In this document: positions 15,304 to 25,483 of the stretch, in pieces | Layout: each line of letters begins with the position of its first letter | Numbering within the stretch: the stretch's first letter is position 1 | Source of the DNA: Sedimenticola sp. | GTDB lineage: Bacteria; Pseudomonadota; Gammaproteobacteria; Chromatiales; Chromatiaceae | NCBI GenBank assembly: GCA_027026755.1 | Contig: JALVNE010000014.1 | Span: forward strand, 1 to 53,609 | Length of the DNA stretch: 53,609 nt | Direction: 5' to 3' | The notes under the pieces: model-generated | What the model saw: the letters and a program-made list of their open reading frames with translations, nothing else | The model's database searches: none | What the model was told of the DNA's origin: nothing | Position numbers and translations under genes: made by a program

Positions 15304-17164
15304 AATGCTTTCTCTGATAGTAATACCTGAACTTGCGCCGCAGCAGCCCACCGGGATCGTCGGGAATCCGCTTCAGCCATTGTTCACGGGACAATGCCTG
15401 TTCATCCCGGGGCGGCTCATCCCTGGATGATGGGGGCGGTGAAGATTCCGCTTTTTCCCTTTTCTTGGGGTTTTTTTCCTCTTTCTGCTGACGGGCAGCC
15501 GCCTGCCTGGCCTCCTCGGCCTTGCGCTCCTCTTCCTTGCGGGCCGCCTCTGCCCGGGCCCGGGCCTGTTCCTGCGCCTTGCGCTGCGCCTCGTCCTTTT
15601 CCTTCCCTGCCGTCCCGTTCTGCTGGTTCTGCTGGTTCTGCTGGTTCTGCTGGTTCTGCTGGTTCTGCTGGTTCTGCTGGTTCTGCTGGTTCTGCTGGTT
15701 CTGCTGGTTCTGCTGGTTCTGCTGGTTCTGCTGGTTCTGTTGGTTCTGTTGGTTCTGTTGGTTCTGTTGGTTCTGTTGGTTCTGCTGGTTCTGCTTTTGC
15801 TGTTCCAACATCTTCTTCACCAGGTCGCGGTTGATCCTGGCGTCTTCCATCTCCGGATTCTTCTCCAGGGCTTTTTCGTAGGCCTGGAGAGCTGCTTCGA
15901 GTTTTCCCTCATGAGCCAGGGCGTTGCCCAGGTTGTAATGGGCCTCGGCGCTGTCCTGCTGTTTCCATATCCGTTCGGCATCCTCGTACTTTCCTGCCCG
16001 GTAGTAGGCGCTGGCCTTCCAGTCCGGATCGCGGAACACCTGGGCAGCCTGCTCTGCCTGCTTGCTGTCCTGCAGCAAGACCTGCCCCTGTTGGTCGGGG
16101 CGCTGCCACAAGTCTGTCCACCAGCCCGCTTCGGCCCCATCTGGCCAGGGCAGTATTGTGACAAAAGCCAGCATGAGCACGCCCCGGCGGAAGGCCAGCG
16201 CGGCAATGGGAAGCACCGCCAGCAGCAGCCAGGGGCCCATGTCCCGCCAGCGGGCAATCTCCTTGTCCTTGACCTGCGCTTCCTGCTGCTGGAGGGAGGA
16301 GCGATCCAGCAGTCCCAGGGCGCGAATGTCCGATGCGTCAAGGGCCAGCCGGGCGAAGCGGCCCTTGCCCGCCCGGGCCACCTGCTGCAGCGCCGGCACA
16401 TCCAGCCGGGCAATGACGATATTGCCCTGGGCGTCCTTGATGGCCCCCTGGGCCGAAGGAATGGGCGCGCCTTCCGTGGTGCCCACGCCAAGCACGGAAA
16501 CCCGGTAGCCAGCCTTCGCCGCCTTCTCCGCCGCTTCCACGCTGGCAGCGGTGTTCACGCCGTCGGTAACCAGCAGGATATCGCCTTTTTTCCGGTCCGC
16601 CTGCTGCAGCAGTTCCACGGCCAAGTCGATGGCCGCGGCGGTATTGCTGCCCTGCACCGGCATGATATCCGTGGTCAGGGCGGGCAGCTGGGCAATGATG
16701 GTACGCGCGTCATCCGTGAGGGGCGACACGGTGAAAGGCGCACCAGCAAAGGCAATGAGTGCCGTCTGGCCTTCCCTGCGCTGGCGCAGTATATCCTCGA
16801 CCTTGAAACGGGCCTGCTGCAAACGGGACGGTTTCAGATCCCTGGCATTCATGGAACTGGACAGATCCAGGGCAATGACCAGCGCGGAGGTATTGCTGTA
16901 CACGGGCTGAGGCAGCCGCTCCCATGACGGCCCGGCCACGGCCAGCACCGCCAGCGTGAAGCCCAGGCCGGCCACCACCAGGGGCCAGCGCGCCAGCCTG
17001 CCCTCGCCTTCCATGAGCAGATGGGGCAGCAGCTCGGGCGACACCACCTTGCGCCAGGAGGAATCCGCCCCCCGCTTGCGCCACAGGCGCATCAGGCCCA
17101 GCAGCACGGGCAGCAGGGCCAGCAGCCACCAGGGACGAATGAAATGAAAATCCTGCCAGTTCAT
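15275..17164 (-). CDS. BatB-BatC fusion: VWA-domain plus TPR protein with Asn-Gln-Gln repeat
   Basis: A 629-residue protein. Two N-terminal membrane spans (about 12-28 and 62-78) precede a VWA domain with the MIDAS motif DLSSS (Asp100, Ser102, Ser104). A third span lies near 315-345, then TPR helices (about 375-440). Then comes an uninterrupted NQQ repeat at about 457-516, a Lys/Glu/Ala-rich linker, and a C-terminal segment with RKFRYYYQRKHY. In many bacteria BatB and BatC are separate; here they are one frame. The start at 17164 overlaps the batA stop as ATGA. The VWA domain is expected to bind partners through a divalent cation. Confidence 0.88.
   Translation of the reverse strand: MNWQDFHFIRPWWLLALLPVLLGLMRLWRKRGADSSWRKVVSPELLPHLLMEGEGRLARWPLVVAGLGFTLAVLAVAGPSWERLPQPVYSNTSALVIALDLSSSMNARDLKPSRLQQARFKVEDILRQRREGQTALIAFAGAPFTVSPLTDDARTIIAQLPALTTDIMPVQGSNTAAAIDLAVELLQQADRKKGDILLVTDGVNTAASVEAAEKAAKAGYRVSVLGVGTTEGAPIPSAQGAIKDAQGNIVIARLDVPALQQVARAGKGRFARLALDASDIRALGLLDRSSLQQQEAQVKDKEIARWRDMGPWLLLAVLPIAALAFRRGVLMLAFVTILPWPDGAEAGWWTDLWQRPDQQGQVLLQDSKQAEQAAQVFRDPDWKASAYYRAGKYEDAERIWKQQDSAEAHYNLGNALAHEGKLEAALQAYEKALEKNPEMEDARINRDLVKKMLEQQKQNQQNQQNQQNQQNQQNQQNQQNQQNQQNQQNQQNQQNQQNQQNQQNQQNQQNQQNQQNGTAGKEKDEAQRKAQEQARARAEAARKEEERKAEEARQAAARQQKEEKNPKKREKAESSPPPSSRDEPPRDEQALSREQWLKRIPDDPGGLLRRKFRYYYQRKHYDVPKQQPW
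15617..15793. repeat. Nine-bp tandem repeat coding Asn-Gln-Gln inside batBC
   Basis: About 19 full copies of GTTCTGCTG plus a partial copy, without interruption; a block of five units near 15738-15782 carries T in place of C in the last half (GTTCTGTTG). Because the unit is nine bases, gain or loss of copies keeps the reading frame and only changes the length of the low-complexity NQQ tract. Confidence 0.95.
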
Positions 17165-18120
17165 GTCCGCCTCCACAGCAGCAGGCCCAGTGACAGCAGC
17201 AGCGCGGCTCCCGCGGGCCAGTAGAACAGTTCGTCCACGGGACGGTAAAAGCGTTTCTCGTTCTCCACCGGCTCCATGGCGTCGATGGCATCATAGATGG
17301 CCACCAGCTGGGCCGTGTCCCGGGCGCGGAAATACCGCCCCCCGGTCAGTTCGGCGATGCGTTTGAGAGTGCGCTCATCCAGGGCGTTTCCCGCACTGAC
17401 CATGCCGAAGAAATCCGCCTGGGGATCCGCGCCTATACCAATGGTATAGATCTTCAGCCCTTCCTGGGCGGCAAGCTCCGCAGCCTTCAGGGGGGCCATC
17501 TGCCCCGCGGTATTCTCGCCATCACTCATGAGGATCAGCACTTTCTCCCCTTTCTTGTCCCGCAGGCGCTTGATGGCCAGACCAATGGCATCGCCAATGG
17601 CGGTCTTCTGTCCCGCCATGTTGATGAAGGCTTCCTCCAGCAGGGTCTTCACTGTCTTCAGATCATAGGTGAGAGGCGCCTGCAGGTAGGCCTGCTCGCC
17701 GAACAGAATCAGGCCCACCCGATCACCCTTGCGTTTCTCGATGAAGTTGCCGGCCACGATCTTGGTGGCCGTGAGCCTGTCCACCCGCTGGCGGCCGATG
17801 ACAAAGTCCTCCTCCGCCATGGAGCCGGACAGATCCACCGCCAGCATCAGATCCCGTCCTTCCAGGGGCAGCGGCAGGGGCTCACCCTGCCACTGGGGAC
17901 GGGCCGCGCCGGTCACCAGCAGCACCCAGGCAAGGGCCGCCAGCCACAACATGGCCCGGCCGCCACCTGCCGAAGTGGAAGCGCCGGACTGCAGTTGCCG
18001 GAAATCTTCCAGGAAGGGCACCTTCAGGGCCGCCCGGGACTGAGGCACGGGTGGCAGCAGCCTTACCAGCAAGGGCAGGGGCAGCAGCAGGAACAGCCAG
18101 GGCCAGGCGAATTCAAGCAT
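17161..18120 (-). CDS. batA: BatA-like VWA-domain membrane protein
   Basis: A 319-residue protein with two N-terminal hydrophobic segments (about 3-22 and 56-72), a VWA domain whose MIDAS motif is DLSGS (Asp96, Ser98, Ser100), and a C-terminal span (about 298-316). This topology is typical of BatA, with the VWA domain on one side of the membrane anchored at both ends. It overlaps DUF4381 upstream by 8 bp and batBC downstream by ATGA. Bat operons have been connected to aerotolerance and envelope stress, but the biochemical step is unknown. Confidence 0.9.
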   Translation of the reverse strand: MLEFAWPWLFLLLPLPLLVRLLPPVPQSRAALKVPFLEDFRQLQSGASTSAGGGRAMLWLAALAWVLLVTGAARPQWQGEPLPLPLEGRDLMLAVDLSGSMAEEDFVIGRQRVDRLTATKIVAGNFIEKRKGDRVGLILFGEQAYLQAPLTYDLKTVKTLLEEAFINMAGQKTAIGDAIGLAIKRLRDKKGEKVLILMSDGENTAGQMAPLKAAELAAQEGLKIYTIGIGADPQADFFGMVSAGNALDERTLKRIAELTGGRYFRARDTAQLVAIYDAIDAMEPVENEKRFYRPVDELFYWPAGAALLLSLGLLLWRRT

Positions 18121-18601
18121 GACCGGCCTCCCTGGTGACCTTTTCCAGCCAGCGCCTGGTCAGCGCAATCAGTGCATCGGGATCGTCGATGTCCACCCCG
18201 GGCCGATAGCCGGCCTCCAGCAACAGACGCCCGGCCCCTTTCTCGAAGTCGTGTCCACCCAGCTTTTCATCCAGCCAGCGCAGCCAGGCGGATCCGGTCA
18301 TGCCGGCGACATCCGTCCCCGGATAGAGGCTGATGGCCACCCGGCGCAGCAGGGCGGAAAGTTCAGCGGCCAGGCGCGAGCCGTCCTGGTGGCTTCGCCA
18401 GTCCGTCTCGATCTGTTCCAGGGCTGCCAGGGCTTCCCGCTTCAGGTTCGGCGCGGTGGCCCGGCGCCGCAGCCGGACGACAGCCCAGACCATGCCGCCC
18501 AGCACCAGCAGCGCCAGCAGCCACCAGCCCGGCGCCGGGGGCCACCAGCTCACCGGCGGGGGCAGATGAATGTCTTTCAGTTGCGCCAGGGGATCATTCA
18601 T
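18113..18601 (-). CDS. DUF4381 membrane protein of the Bat operon
   Basis: A 162-residue protein whose N-terminus (IHLPPPVSWWPPAPGWWLL) and single membrane span at about 27-45 are the DUF4381 signature. The remaining region is helical and cytoplasmic. These proteins lie between DUF58 and batA genes in many gammaproteobacteria, as here, with 4-bp and 8-bp overlaps to its neighbours. No enzymatic motif is visible, and its role is probably structural within the Bat/MoxR complex. Confidence 0.87.
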   Translation of the reverse strand: MNDPLAQLKDIHLPPPVSWWPPAPGWWLLALLVLGGMVWAVVRLRRRATAPNLKREALAALEQIETDWRSHQDGSRLAAELSALLRRVAISLYPGTDVAGMTGSAWLRWLDEKLGGHDFEKGAGRLLLEAGYRPGVDIDDPDALIALTRRWLEKVTREAGHA

Positions 18602-19514
18602 TTCTGCTTGCCAAACACGCTGCGCAGCACGTCCAGGGGGTCGTCATCCGTGGCGCATTGCAGCCAGGTCATGTGCAGACGGCGGCACAGACTGCGCAGA
18701 TGCGCCACTCTTTGTTCGAAATTGCCGTGATAACGCTGCTGCAGTTCCGGCCGGCGGGTATCCAGTTCGATGATCTGTTCGCCATCGCCCAGACGGTAAT
18801 GGCCGCCAGCGGGCAGCCTGGACTCCAGCCAGTCGTGGATATGCAGCAACAGCACATCATTGTGCCGCGCAATACGCGCCAGCTGCCGCTCCGAGGCTTC
18901 ATCGAAGCCCCGGAAGTCGCTGATGAACACCACCAGGCTGCCGGGGTGGGCGGTGCGGCGCATGCGGCGGAAGACCTTCTCCATGGATGGAGATGCCGCC
19001 TGATCCACACTGGCATGGCTCACCAGGGCCTTGAGCAGATGCAATACGGATTTCCTGCCCCGGCGGGGACGAAACTCATGGAACCCCGTTTCCCAGTGAA
19101 TTTCGCCGCCCACCCGGTCACCGGCCTGGCTGGCGGTCCAGGCCAGCAGGGCGGCCAGGTGCGCCGCCTGCACCCACTTGAAACGCCCCCGGGTGGCGAA
19201 GAACATGCTGCGGCGGCCATCCACGCTCACCAGCACCGGACGTTCCCTTTCCTCGCGGAACACCTTGGAATGGGTTTTGCCGGTACGGGCGGTGACCCGC
19301 CAGTCGATGTTGCGCACATCGTCCCCCGGCTGGTAGGGACGGGATTCATCGAACTCCATGCCCCGGCCACGCATGCGCGAGATGTACTGACCGCCCTGGC
19401 GGGCGCGAATCACCCGCGGCCGCAGCTGCAGCTGACGCGCCTGGTCGCTCAGGGCCAGCAGTTCACCCAGCCCGACAGAGACGGGAGAGACATCCATGGA
19501 TTTCGCCATTCCCA

Positions 19515-19515
<1 letters not shown>
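18598..19515 (-). CDS. DUF58 domain protein (MoxR-associated)
   Basis: A 305-residue soluble protein with the DUF58 core near residues 55-80, where FDESRPYQPGDD is followed by RNIDWRVTART, and a VWA-like fold further on (VLVSVDGRRSMFF). DUF58 proteins accompany MoxR AAA+ ATPases and are thought to be their clients or adaptors. The start overlaps the moxR stop by one base (TGATG), and the stop overlaps the DUF4381 start. An alternative ATG two codons in is possible. Confidence 0.88.
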
Positions 19516-20501
<986 letters not shown>

Positions 20502-20771
20502 CTTTGTCTCCAGTTGTTTTGGCTGCTTAGAGGATGAACAGGGAATTTAGTTCAACCACATGGGGACACTGGAAGAGATTACAAGCAGCACGGTGAATGG
20601 ACGTGGTGCCACAGGGCCCGGCATACCGCCCGGCAGCCAAAAAGCCTCTCCTGGAACCATGTCCCGGCCCTCCTCCGTTCATCCTGGAATGATGATATGC
20701 TTACGGCCCGCTTCCACTTCATTATGTCCCCCCGACTGTCCGGGGTGTCCGGCAGGGATTGCATTGTACTG

Positions 20772-22130
20772 ATGGCGACAGATACTCCCGACCCACTCAC
20801 CTATGAACAGATAGAAAAGGTCCAGATCGAGGCAGACAAACTGCAGAAGGGAATGTTTGTCTGTGAACTGGATCGTCCCTGGTCCGAATCCCCGTTCGTC
20901 TTCCAGGGTTTCATGCTCAATGATGAAAGCGATATTCAGCGCGTCCGGGAACATTGCCAGTGGGTATATATCGACGTAAGAAAATCCATCCACGCCAAGC
21001 CCGGAACCCATACCGAAGCGGAACCAGCCCCATCATCCTCCAAACAGGATTTCAAACCAAGCTACAGCGCCGTGGCTGTCGATAGCCTGGCACAGCCGAA
21101 GACACGGCAGAATTTCATGGGGAAATTGGGCCGCGTACTCAAAAGGCCGGCTTCTTCCAAACCGGACGACAGCTTTCCCCTGGCGCTAAAATCATCCATA
21201 GAAAACCGGGTTCAGACCGCCCGGGTGGTGCAATCCATCATGACGGACATTCGCCTGGGAAAAAGCATAGACACCCCGGCAGCCAAGGAGGCAGTGGAAG
21301 CCTGCGTGGACAACGTGATGATGAACCAGGACGCCAGCCTGCTGCTGACGCGCCTGCGCAACAAGGACGAGTACACCTCGGAACACAGCCTGAACGTCGC
21401 CATCATATCCATCGCCTTCGGACGCCAGCTGGGCATGGACCGCAAGGAACTCAACGTGGTGGGGCTGTGTGGCCTGCTTCACGACATGGGCAAGATGCTC
21501 ACCCCCAAGGAGATTCTCACCAAACCCGGCCGGCTGACCCCCGAAGAAATGAAAATCATGAAACGCCATCCCGTGGACGGCAGGGATATTCTGCTGGACA
21601 CGCGGGACGTCATGGACAGGGTCATAGACACGGCGTTCGGTCACCACGAACGTCTCAACGGCCAGGGTTATCCCCGGGGCGTAAGTGGAAACCAGATTCC
21701 ACTCTATACCCGCATCGTCACCATCGCCGACGTTTTCGATGCCATTACGGGAGACCGCGTCTATCGCCAGGGAGAAACCGCGGAAACCGCCCTGGGAATA
21801 TTACACAGAAATGCCGGCACCGCCTTCGACGAGGCGCTGGTGACAAAATTCATCCAGACCATAGGCACCTACCCCCTGGGCACCATCATCGAGCTGACCA
21901 ACGGCGAGATTGGTGTCGTAGTGGACAACAACCCGAGCCATCGCCTGCGTCCAAAGATCAAACTGCTGCTGGACCAGAGCCGGCAGCCGCGCCCGCCCGA
22001 AATCATCGATCTCAGTACTACTCCCGTGGACGCCCAGGGAAAGAAATACGCCATACGGACATCTCATCGCGCCGGCTCCTTCGGCATCGACCTGAGCCAG
22101 CACATTCAAAGCTACATCAAGCGTCTTTGA
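20772..22130 (+). CDS. DUF3391/HD-GYP c-di-GMP phosphodiesterase
   Basis: A 452-residue cytoplasmic protein. The N-terminal DUF3391 domain (about 10-90) shows LQKGMFVCELDRPW and PFVFQGF. The HD-GYP domain (about 195-400) has HDMGK near 236 and HHERLNGQGYPRG near 290, the metal-binding and substrate motifs of c-di-GMP phosphodiesterases, so it should be active. The start at 20772 fits the family; longer in-frame starts (20697, 20724) have no better ribosome-binding site. It is probably monocistronic, divergent from moxR and convergent with the Nudix gene, and may oppose diguanylate cyclases such as the one at 10715-12460. Confidence 0.9.
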   Translation: MATDTPDPLTYEQIEKVQIEADKLQKGMFVCELDRPWSESPFVFQGFMLNDESDIQRVREHCQWVYIDVRKSIHAKPGTHTEAEPAPSSSKQDFKPSYSAVAVDSLAQPKTRQNFMGKLGRVLKRPASSKPDDSFPLALKSSIENRVQTARVVQSIMTDIRLGKSIDTPAAKEAVEACVDNVMMNQDASLLLTRLRNKDEYTSEHSLNVAIISIAFGRQLGMDRKELNVVGLCGLLHDMGKMLTPKEILTKPGRLTPEEMKIMKRHPVDGRDILLDTRDVMDRVIDTAFGHHERLNGQGYPRGVSGNQIPLYTRIVTIADVFDAITGDRVYRQGETAETALGILHRNAGTAFDEALVTKFIQTIGTYPLGTIIELTNGEIGVVVDNNPSHRLRPKIKLLLDQSRQPRPPEIIDLSTTPVDAQGKKYAIRTSHRAGSFGIDLSQHIQSYIKRL

Positions 22131-22169
22131 CCCAAGGAAACAACCGCCTTCGAAAACGATGCGTACCCA

Positions 22170-22754
22170 TCAGCCCCTTTCCCCATCGAGCATTCTGACC
22201 TGATACTCCCCCCTGCGGTCTGACTTCCAGCGGATATCACCCACCCTGGGGACGAAAACACCCGAGTGCCGGTCCTGGAAAAACAGTTTCAGGGTTTCCC
22301 GAACCACGGGGAAGGCCAGTTCATCCCAGGGTATGCCCTCTTCCCTGAACAAGGCCACTTCAAGGCTCTCCTCACCGGGGAAAAAATCCGTATCCTCCAG
22401 GCTGCCACGAAACAACAGATAGACCTGACTGATGAGGGGCAGATTGAAGGTGGTGTAGAGCTGCTCCACTCTCACCCTGGCATTGGCCTCTTCCAGGGTT
22501 TCCCTGGCCGCGCCTTCCTGGGCGCTTTCCCCGTTCTCCATGAAACCCGCGGGCAGAGTCCACAGACCCTTGCGTGGTTCGATGGCGCGGCGGCAGAGCA
22601 GCACCTGCTCTGCCCACACGGGTATGCAGCCGGTGACGATCTTGGGATTCTGATAATGAATGGTCCCGCAGGCAGTGCAGACATGGCGCGGGCGGTTGTC
22701 ACCGGCCGGAACCGCCGTGGTGACCGTACTGCCGCATTCACTGCAGAATTTCAT
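22170..22754 (-). CDS. Nudix hydrolase with N-terminal zinc ribbon
   Basis: A 194-residue protein. Two CxxC pairs (CSECGS near residue 4 and CTACGT near 28) form a zinc ribbon. The Nudix box follows near residues 72-94 (GFMENGESAQEGAARE, then LEEANA), with the catalytic REx-LEE core intact although the usual Gly near its end is Asn. The family hydrolyses nucleoside-diphosphate derivatives; NAD(H)-like or ADP-ribose substrates are typical for zinc-ribbon members, but none can be assigned here. The start at 22754 has AGGAGG upstream. The gene is convergent with the HD-GYP gene. Confidence 0.87.
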   Translation of the reverse strand: MKFCSECGSTVTTAVPAGDNRPRHVCTACGTIHYQNPKIVTGCIPVWAEQVLLCRRAIEPRKGLWTLPAGFMENGESAQEGAARETLEEANARVRVEQLYTTFNLPLISQVYLLFRGSLEDTDFFPGEESLEVALFREEGIPWDELAFPVVRETLKLFFQDRHSGVFVPRVGDIRWKSDRRGEYQVRMLDGERG

Positions 22755-22830
22755 CCTCGCCGCCTTCCTCCTGGTCGGGGTGAACACTCAGCATAGCTTA
22801 CTCATTCGATCCGATGAACAGACGCTCGCC

Positions 22831-22892
22831 TGTAGGTCGGGCTTCAGCCCGACAATCCACCGTTGTGTGTCGGACTGAAGTCCGACCTACAG
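22831..22892. repeat. REPIN-like element, family GTAGGTCGG (orientation 1)
   Basis: Two outward REP arms: GTCGGGCTTCAGCCCGAC on the left and GTCGGACTGAAGTCCGAC on the right, each a self-complementary hairpin of 7-bp stem and 4-base loop, flanked by GTAG and CTAC. Both arms together form an inverted pair. The same element in reverse orientation is at 51541-51607. Confidence 0.85.
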
Positions 22893-22974
22893 CCCCACGC
22901 TAAATGTTATTAGTAATTCCAGAGGTGGTAAACTTACGCCTGTTACAGGCCAACCATGATGCCACTTCGGTCCC

Positions 22975-24480
22975 ATGCCAGATTCACAGCCCGTCCTGCC
23001 CCGCAGCATTGCTGCCGTCGATCTCGGTTCCAACAGCTTTCATCTCATCGTTGCGCAAATAGAAAACGGACAACTCCAGGTCATCGACCGCCTCAAGGAG
23101 ATGGTACGCCTGGGTGCCGGGCTGGACAACAAGAAACGCCTGATCGCCGAGGCCCGCGAACGCGCCCTGGAATGCCTGTCACGTTTCGGCCAGCGCCTGC
23201 GGGACCTGCCCCCCAACGCGGTGCGCGCCGTGGGCACCAATACCCTGCGCCTGCTGCGTGACGGCGGGGAGTTTCTGCGCGAGGCGGAACAGGCCCTGCA
23301 GCATCCCATAGAAATCGTCGCCGGACATGAAGAAGCCCGCCTGGTCTATCTGGGCGTGGCCCACGGCCTGGCGGGCGACGAAGAAAGACGGCTGGTCGTG
23401 GATATCGGCGGGGGCAGCACGGAACTCATCATTGGCTCCGGCATGGAAACCCTGAACCGCGAAAGCCTGTTCATGGGCTGCGTGAGCTTCAGCCAGCGTT
23501 TCTTTCCCGATGGCAAGATCACTGCCCGGATGATGGACGCCGCCATCATCGCCGGGCGTCTGGAGGCACGGCCGGTGCAGACCATTTATGACAGCCGGTA
23601 CTGGGAGCTGGCGGTGGGCAGCTCGGGCAGCATTCGCTCCATACGCGACGTGGTACAGGCCCAGGGCTGGTCGGACAAGGGCATTTCCCGAAAATCCCTG
23701 AAGAAGCTGCGCAAGGCCATGATCGAAGCCGGACATGCAGACAAATTGAAACTGGAAGGCCTGAGCGACAACCGGCGCCCCGTATTTGCCGGCGGCGTGG
23801 CAGTGCTCAGCGCCGTGTTCAAGGCCCTGGATATCGACCAGATGCGGGTTTCCGACCTGGCATTGCGGGAAGGTCTTTTGTACGAGCTGCTGGGCAGCAT
23901 CCAGCATCATGACGTGAGAAAGCGCACCGTGGACCCCCTGGTGCAACGCTACAGCCTGGACGCCGACCAGGGTCAGCGGGTGGCGGACACCGCCCGGCAG
24001 CTGTATGAACAGGTGCACAAAGGCTGGAAACTGGACAACGAAAAAATGCGCCTGCTCCTGGAATGGAGCGCGCTGCTGCATGAGATCGGCATGGCCATTT
24101 CCCATGATGGCTACCACAAGCATGGCGCCTATATCCTGGCCAATGCCGACCTGTCCGGTTTCTCCCGCCAGTCCCAGACCCTGCTGGCCCTGCTGGTACG
24201 AAATCACCGGCGCAAGTTCCGCCGCCAGTCGTTCAGCGAACTGGGCAAGGACATACGCGAACCCTGCCGGCGCCTGGCCATCCTGCTGCGCCTGGCGGTG
24301 CTGCTGCATCGCGGCCGCAGTCCGGATCGCAAGCCCGAACCGGGCATCATGGCGGAGGACAACAACATCATCCTTTCCTTCCCCCGGGACTGGCTGGAAC
24401 AGCATCCTCTCACCGAGGCGGAACTGGAGCGTGAAGCAAAATACCTGGATGCCGCGGGTTATTTTCTGAGTTACTCGTGA
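22975..24480 (+). CDS. ppx: Exopolyphosphatase (Ppx/GppA family)
   Basis: A 501-residue enzyme that hydrolyses polyphosphate or guanosine pentaphosphate. The ASKHA-fold motifs are present: AVDLGSNSFHL near residue 14 (phosphate 1), VDIGGGSTEL near 142 (phosphate 2). A C-terminal HD-like helical domain includes LLHEIGMAI near 362 and SHDGYHKHGAYI. The full length and HD domain favour Ppx over truncated forms, although Ppx and GppA cannot be separated on motif alone. It is 13 bp upstream of hemH and shares its strand. Confidence 0.93.
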   Translation: MPDSQPVLPRSIAAVDLGSNSFHLIVAQIENGQLQVIDRLKEMVRLGAGLDNKKRLIAEARERALECLSRFGQRLRDLPPNAVRAVGTNTLRLLRDGGEFLREAEQALQHPIEIVAGHEEARLVYLGVAHGLAGDEERRLVVDIGGGSTELIIGSGMETLNRESLFMGCVSFSQRFFPDGKITARMMDAAIIAGRLEARPVQTIYDSRYWELAVGSSGSIRSIRDVVQAQGWSDKGISRKSLKKLRKAMIEAGHADKLKLEGLSDNRRPVFAGGVAVLSAVFKALDIDQMRVSDLALREGLLYELLGSIQHHDVRKRTVDPLVQRYSLDADQGQRVADTARQLYEQVHKGWKLDNEKMRLLLEWSALLHEIGMAISHDGYHKHGAYILANADLSGFSRQSQTLLALLVRNHRRKFRRQSFSELGKDIREPCRRLAILLRLAVLLHRGRSPDRKPEPGIMAEDNNIILSFPRDWLEQHPLTEAELEREAKYLDAAGYFLSYS

Positions 24481-24493
24481 GACTATTGGCTCC

Positions 24494-25483
24494 ATGACCG
24501 CTACGACCACTGACTGCAAGGCAGGCATACTGCTCATCAACCTGGGCACGCCGGATTCTCCCTCCCCCCGGGACGTGAAACGCTACCTCAGGGAATTTCT
24601 CTCCGACCCGCGGGTGGTGGAAATGCCCCGGGTTCTCTGGTGGCCCATTCTCAACGGGGTGATTCTCAATCTGCGCCCCAGGCGCTCGGCAAAAGCCTAC
24701 GCGAAAATCTGGGATGAAAAAGGCTCGCCCCTGCTGATTCACACCCTGGCCCAGGCCGAGGCCCTGCAGCGTCTCTTGGGCGACGATCTGAAAGTGGTGC
24801 CAGCCATGCGCTACGGCAATCCCTCCATTGCCAGCGGCCTCAAGGAACTGCTGGACGCTGGCTGCCACCGGGTGCTGGTCTTCCCCCTCTATCCTCAGTA
24901 CTCCGCCACCACCACCGCTTCGGCTTTCGACGCCGTGGTGGACGAGCTGAAGCGCCAGCGCGTGATCCCGGAACTGCGCCTGCTCAACCAGTACTACGAC
25001 GACCCTGGTTTCATCCAGGCCCTGGCCGCCAGCGTCAAAGACTTTCAGGCGCAATACGGCAAGCCGGACAAGCTGCTGCTGTCCTACCATGGCCTGCCCC
25101 AGCGTTACGCCGATGCCGGCGACCCCTATCCGCTGCAGTGCGAGGCAACCAGCACGGCCCTGGCAGAAGCACTGGGACTGAACGATGAGCAGTGGACCCA
25201 TTCCTACCAGTCCCGCATGGGCCGGGAAGCCTGGCTGACGCCCGCCACATCGGACCGCCTGCGCCAACTGGCCAAAGAAGGATGCAGGCATGTGCAGGTC
25301 ATCTGTCCCGGCTTTTCCGCCGACTGTCTGGAAACCCTGGAAGAAATCGCCATGGAGAACCGGGAAGTCTTTCTCCAGGCAGGGGGTGAAAAATACGAAT
25401 ACATTCCCTGTCTCAACGATTCCGAGGCGCACATAAGCGCACTGGCGGACCTGGCCAGGCGTTATCTTGGAGGCTGGACATGA
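24494..25483 (+). CDS. hemH: Ferrochelatase
   Basis: A 329-residue enzyme that inserts Fe2+ into protoporphyrin IX, the last step of heme b synthesis. The N-terminal GILLINLGTPDSP and the central LSYHGLPQRY (catalytic His region near residue 200) are family motifs, as is CPGFSADCLETLEE near 275. The length matches bacterial soluble ferrochelatase. It follows ppx by 13 bp and overlaps DUF971 by ATGA. Heme demand from cytochrome c4 and succinate dehydrogenase gives context. Confidence 0.96.
   Translation: MTATTTDCKAGILLINLGTPDSPSPRDVKRYLREFLSDPRVVEMPRVLWWPILNGVILNLRPRRSAKAYAKIWDEKGSPLLIHTLAQAEALQRLLGDDLKVVPAMRYGNPSIASGLKELLDAGCHRVLVFPLYPQYSATTTASAFDAVVDELKRQRVIPELRLLNQYYDDPGFIQALAASVKDFQAQYGKPDKLLLSYHGLPQRYADAGDPYPLQCEATSTALAEALGLNDEQWTHSYQSRMGREAWLTPATSDRLRQLAKEGCRHVQVICPGFSADCLETLEEIAMENREVFLQAGGEKYEYIPCLNDSEAHISALADLARRYLGGWT

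Noticed and set aside
15617-15793. CRISPR array
   Set aside because: The units are 9 bp without spacers, so it is a coding tandem repeat. No array with regular spacers occurs in the window.
15522-15881. Cys/Trp/Phe-repeat ORF over the tandem repeat on the plus strand
   Set aside because: Any frame through a 9-bp repeat stays open; the product is low complexity and antisense to batBC.
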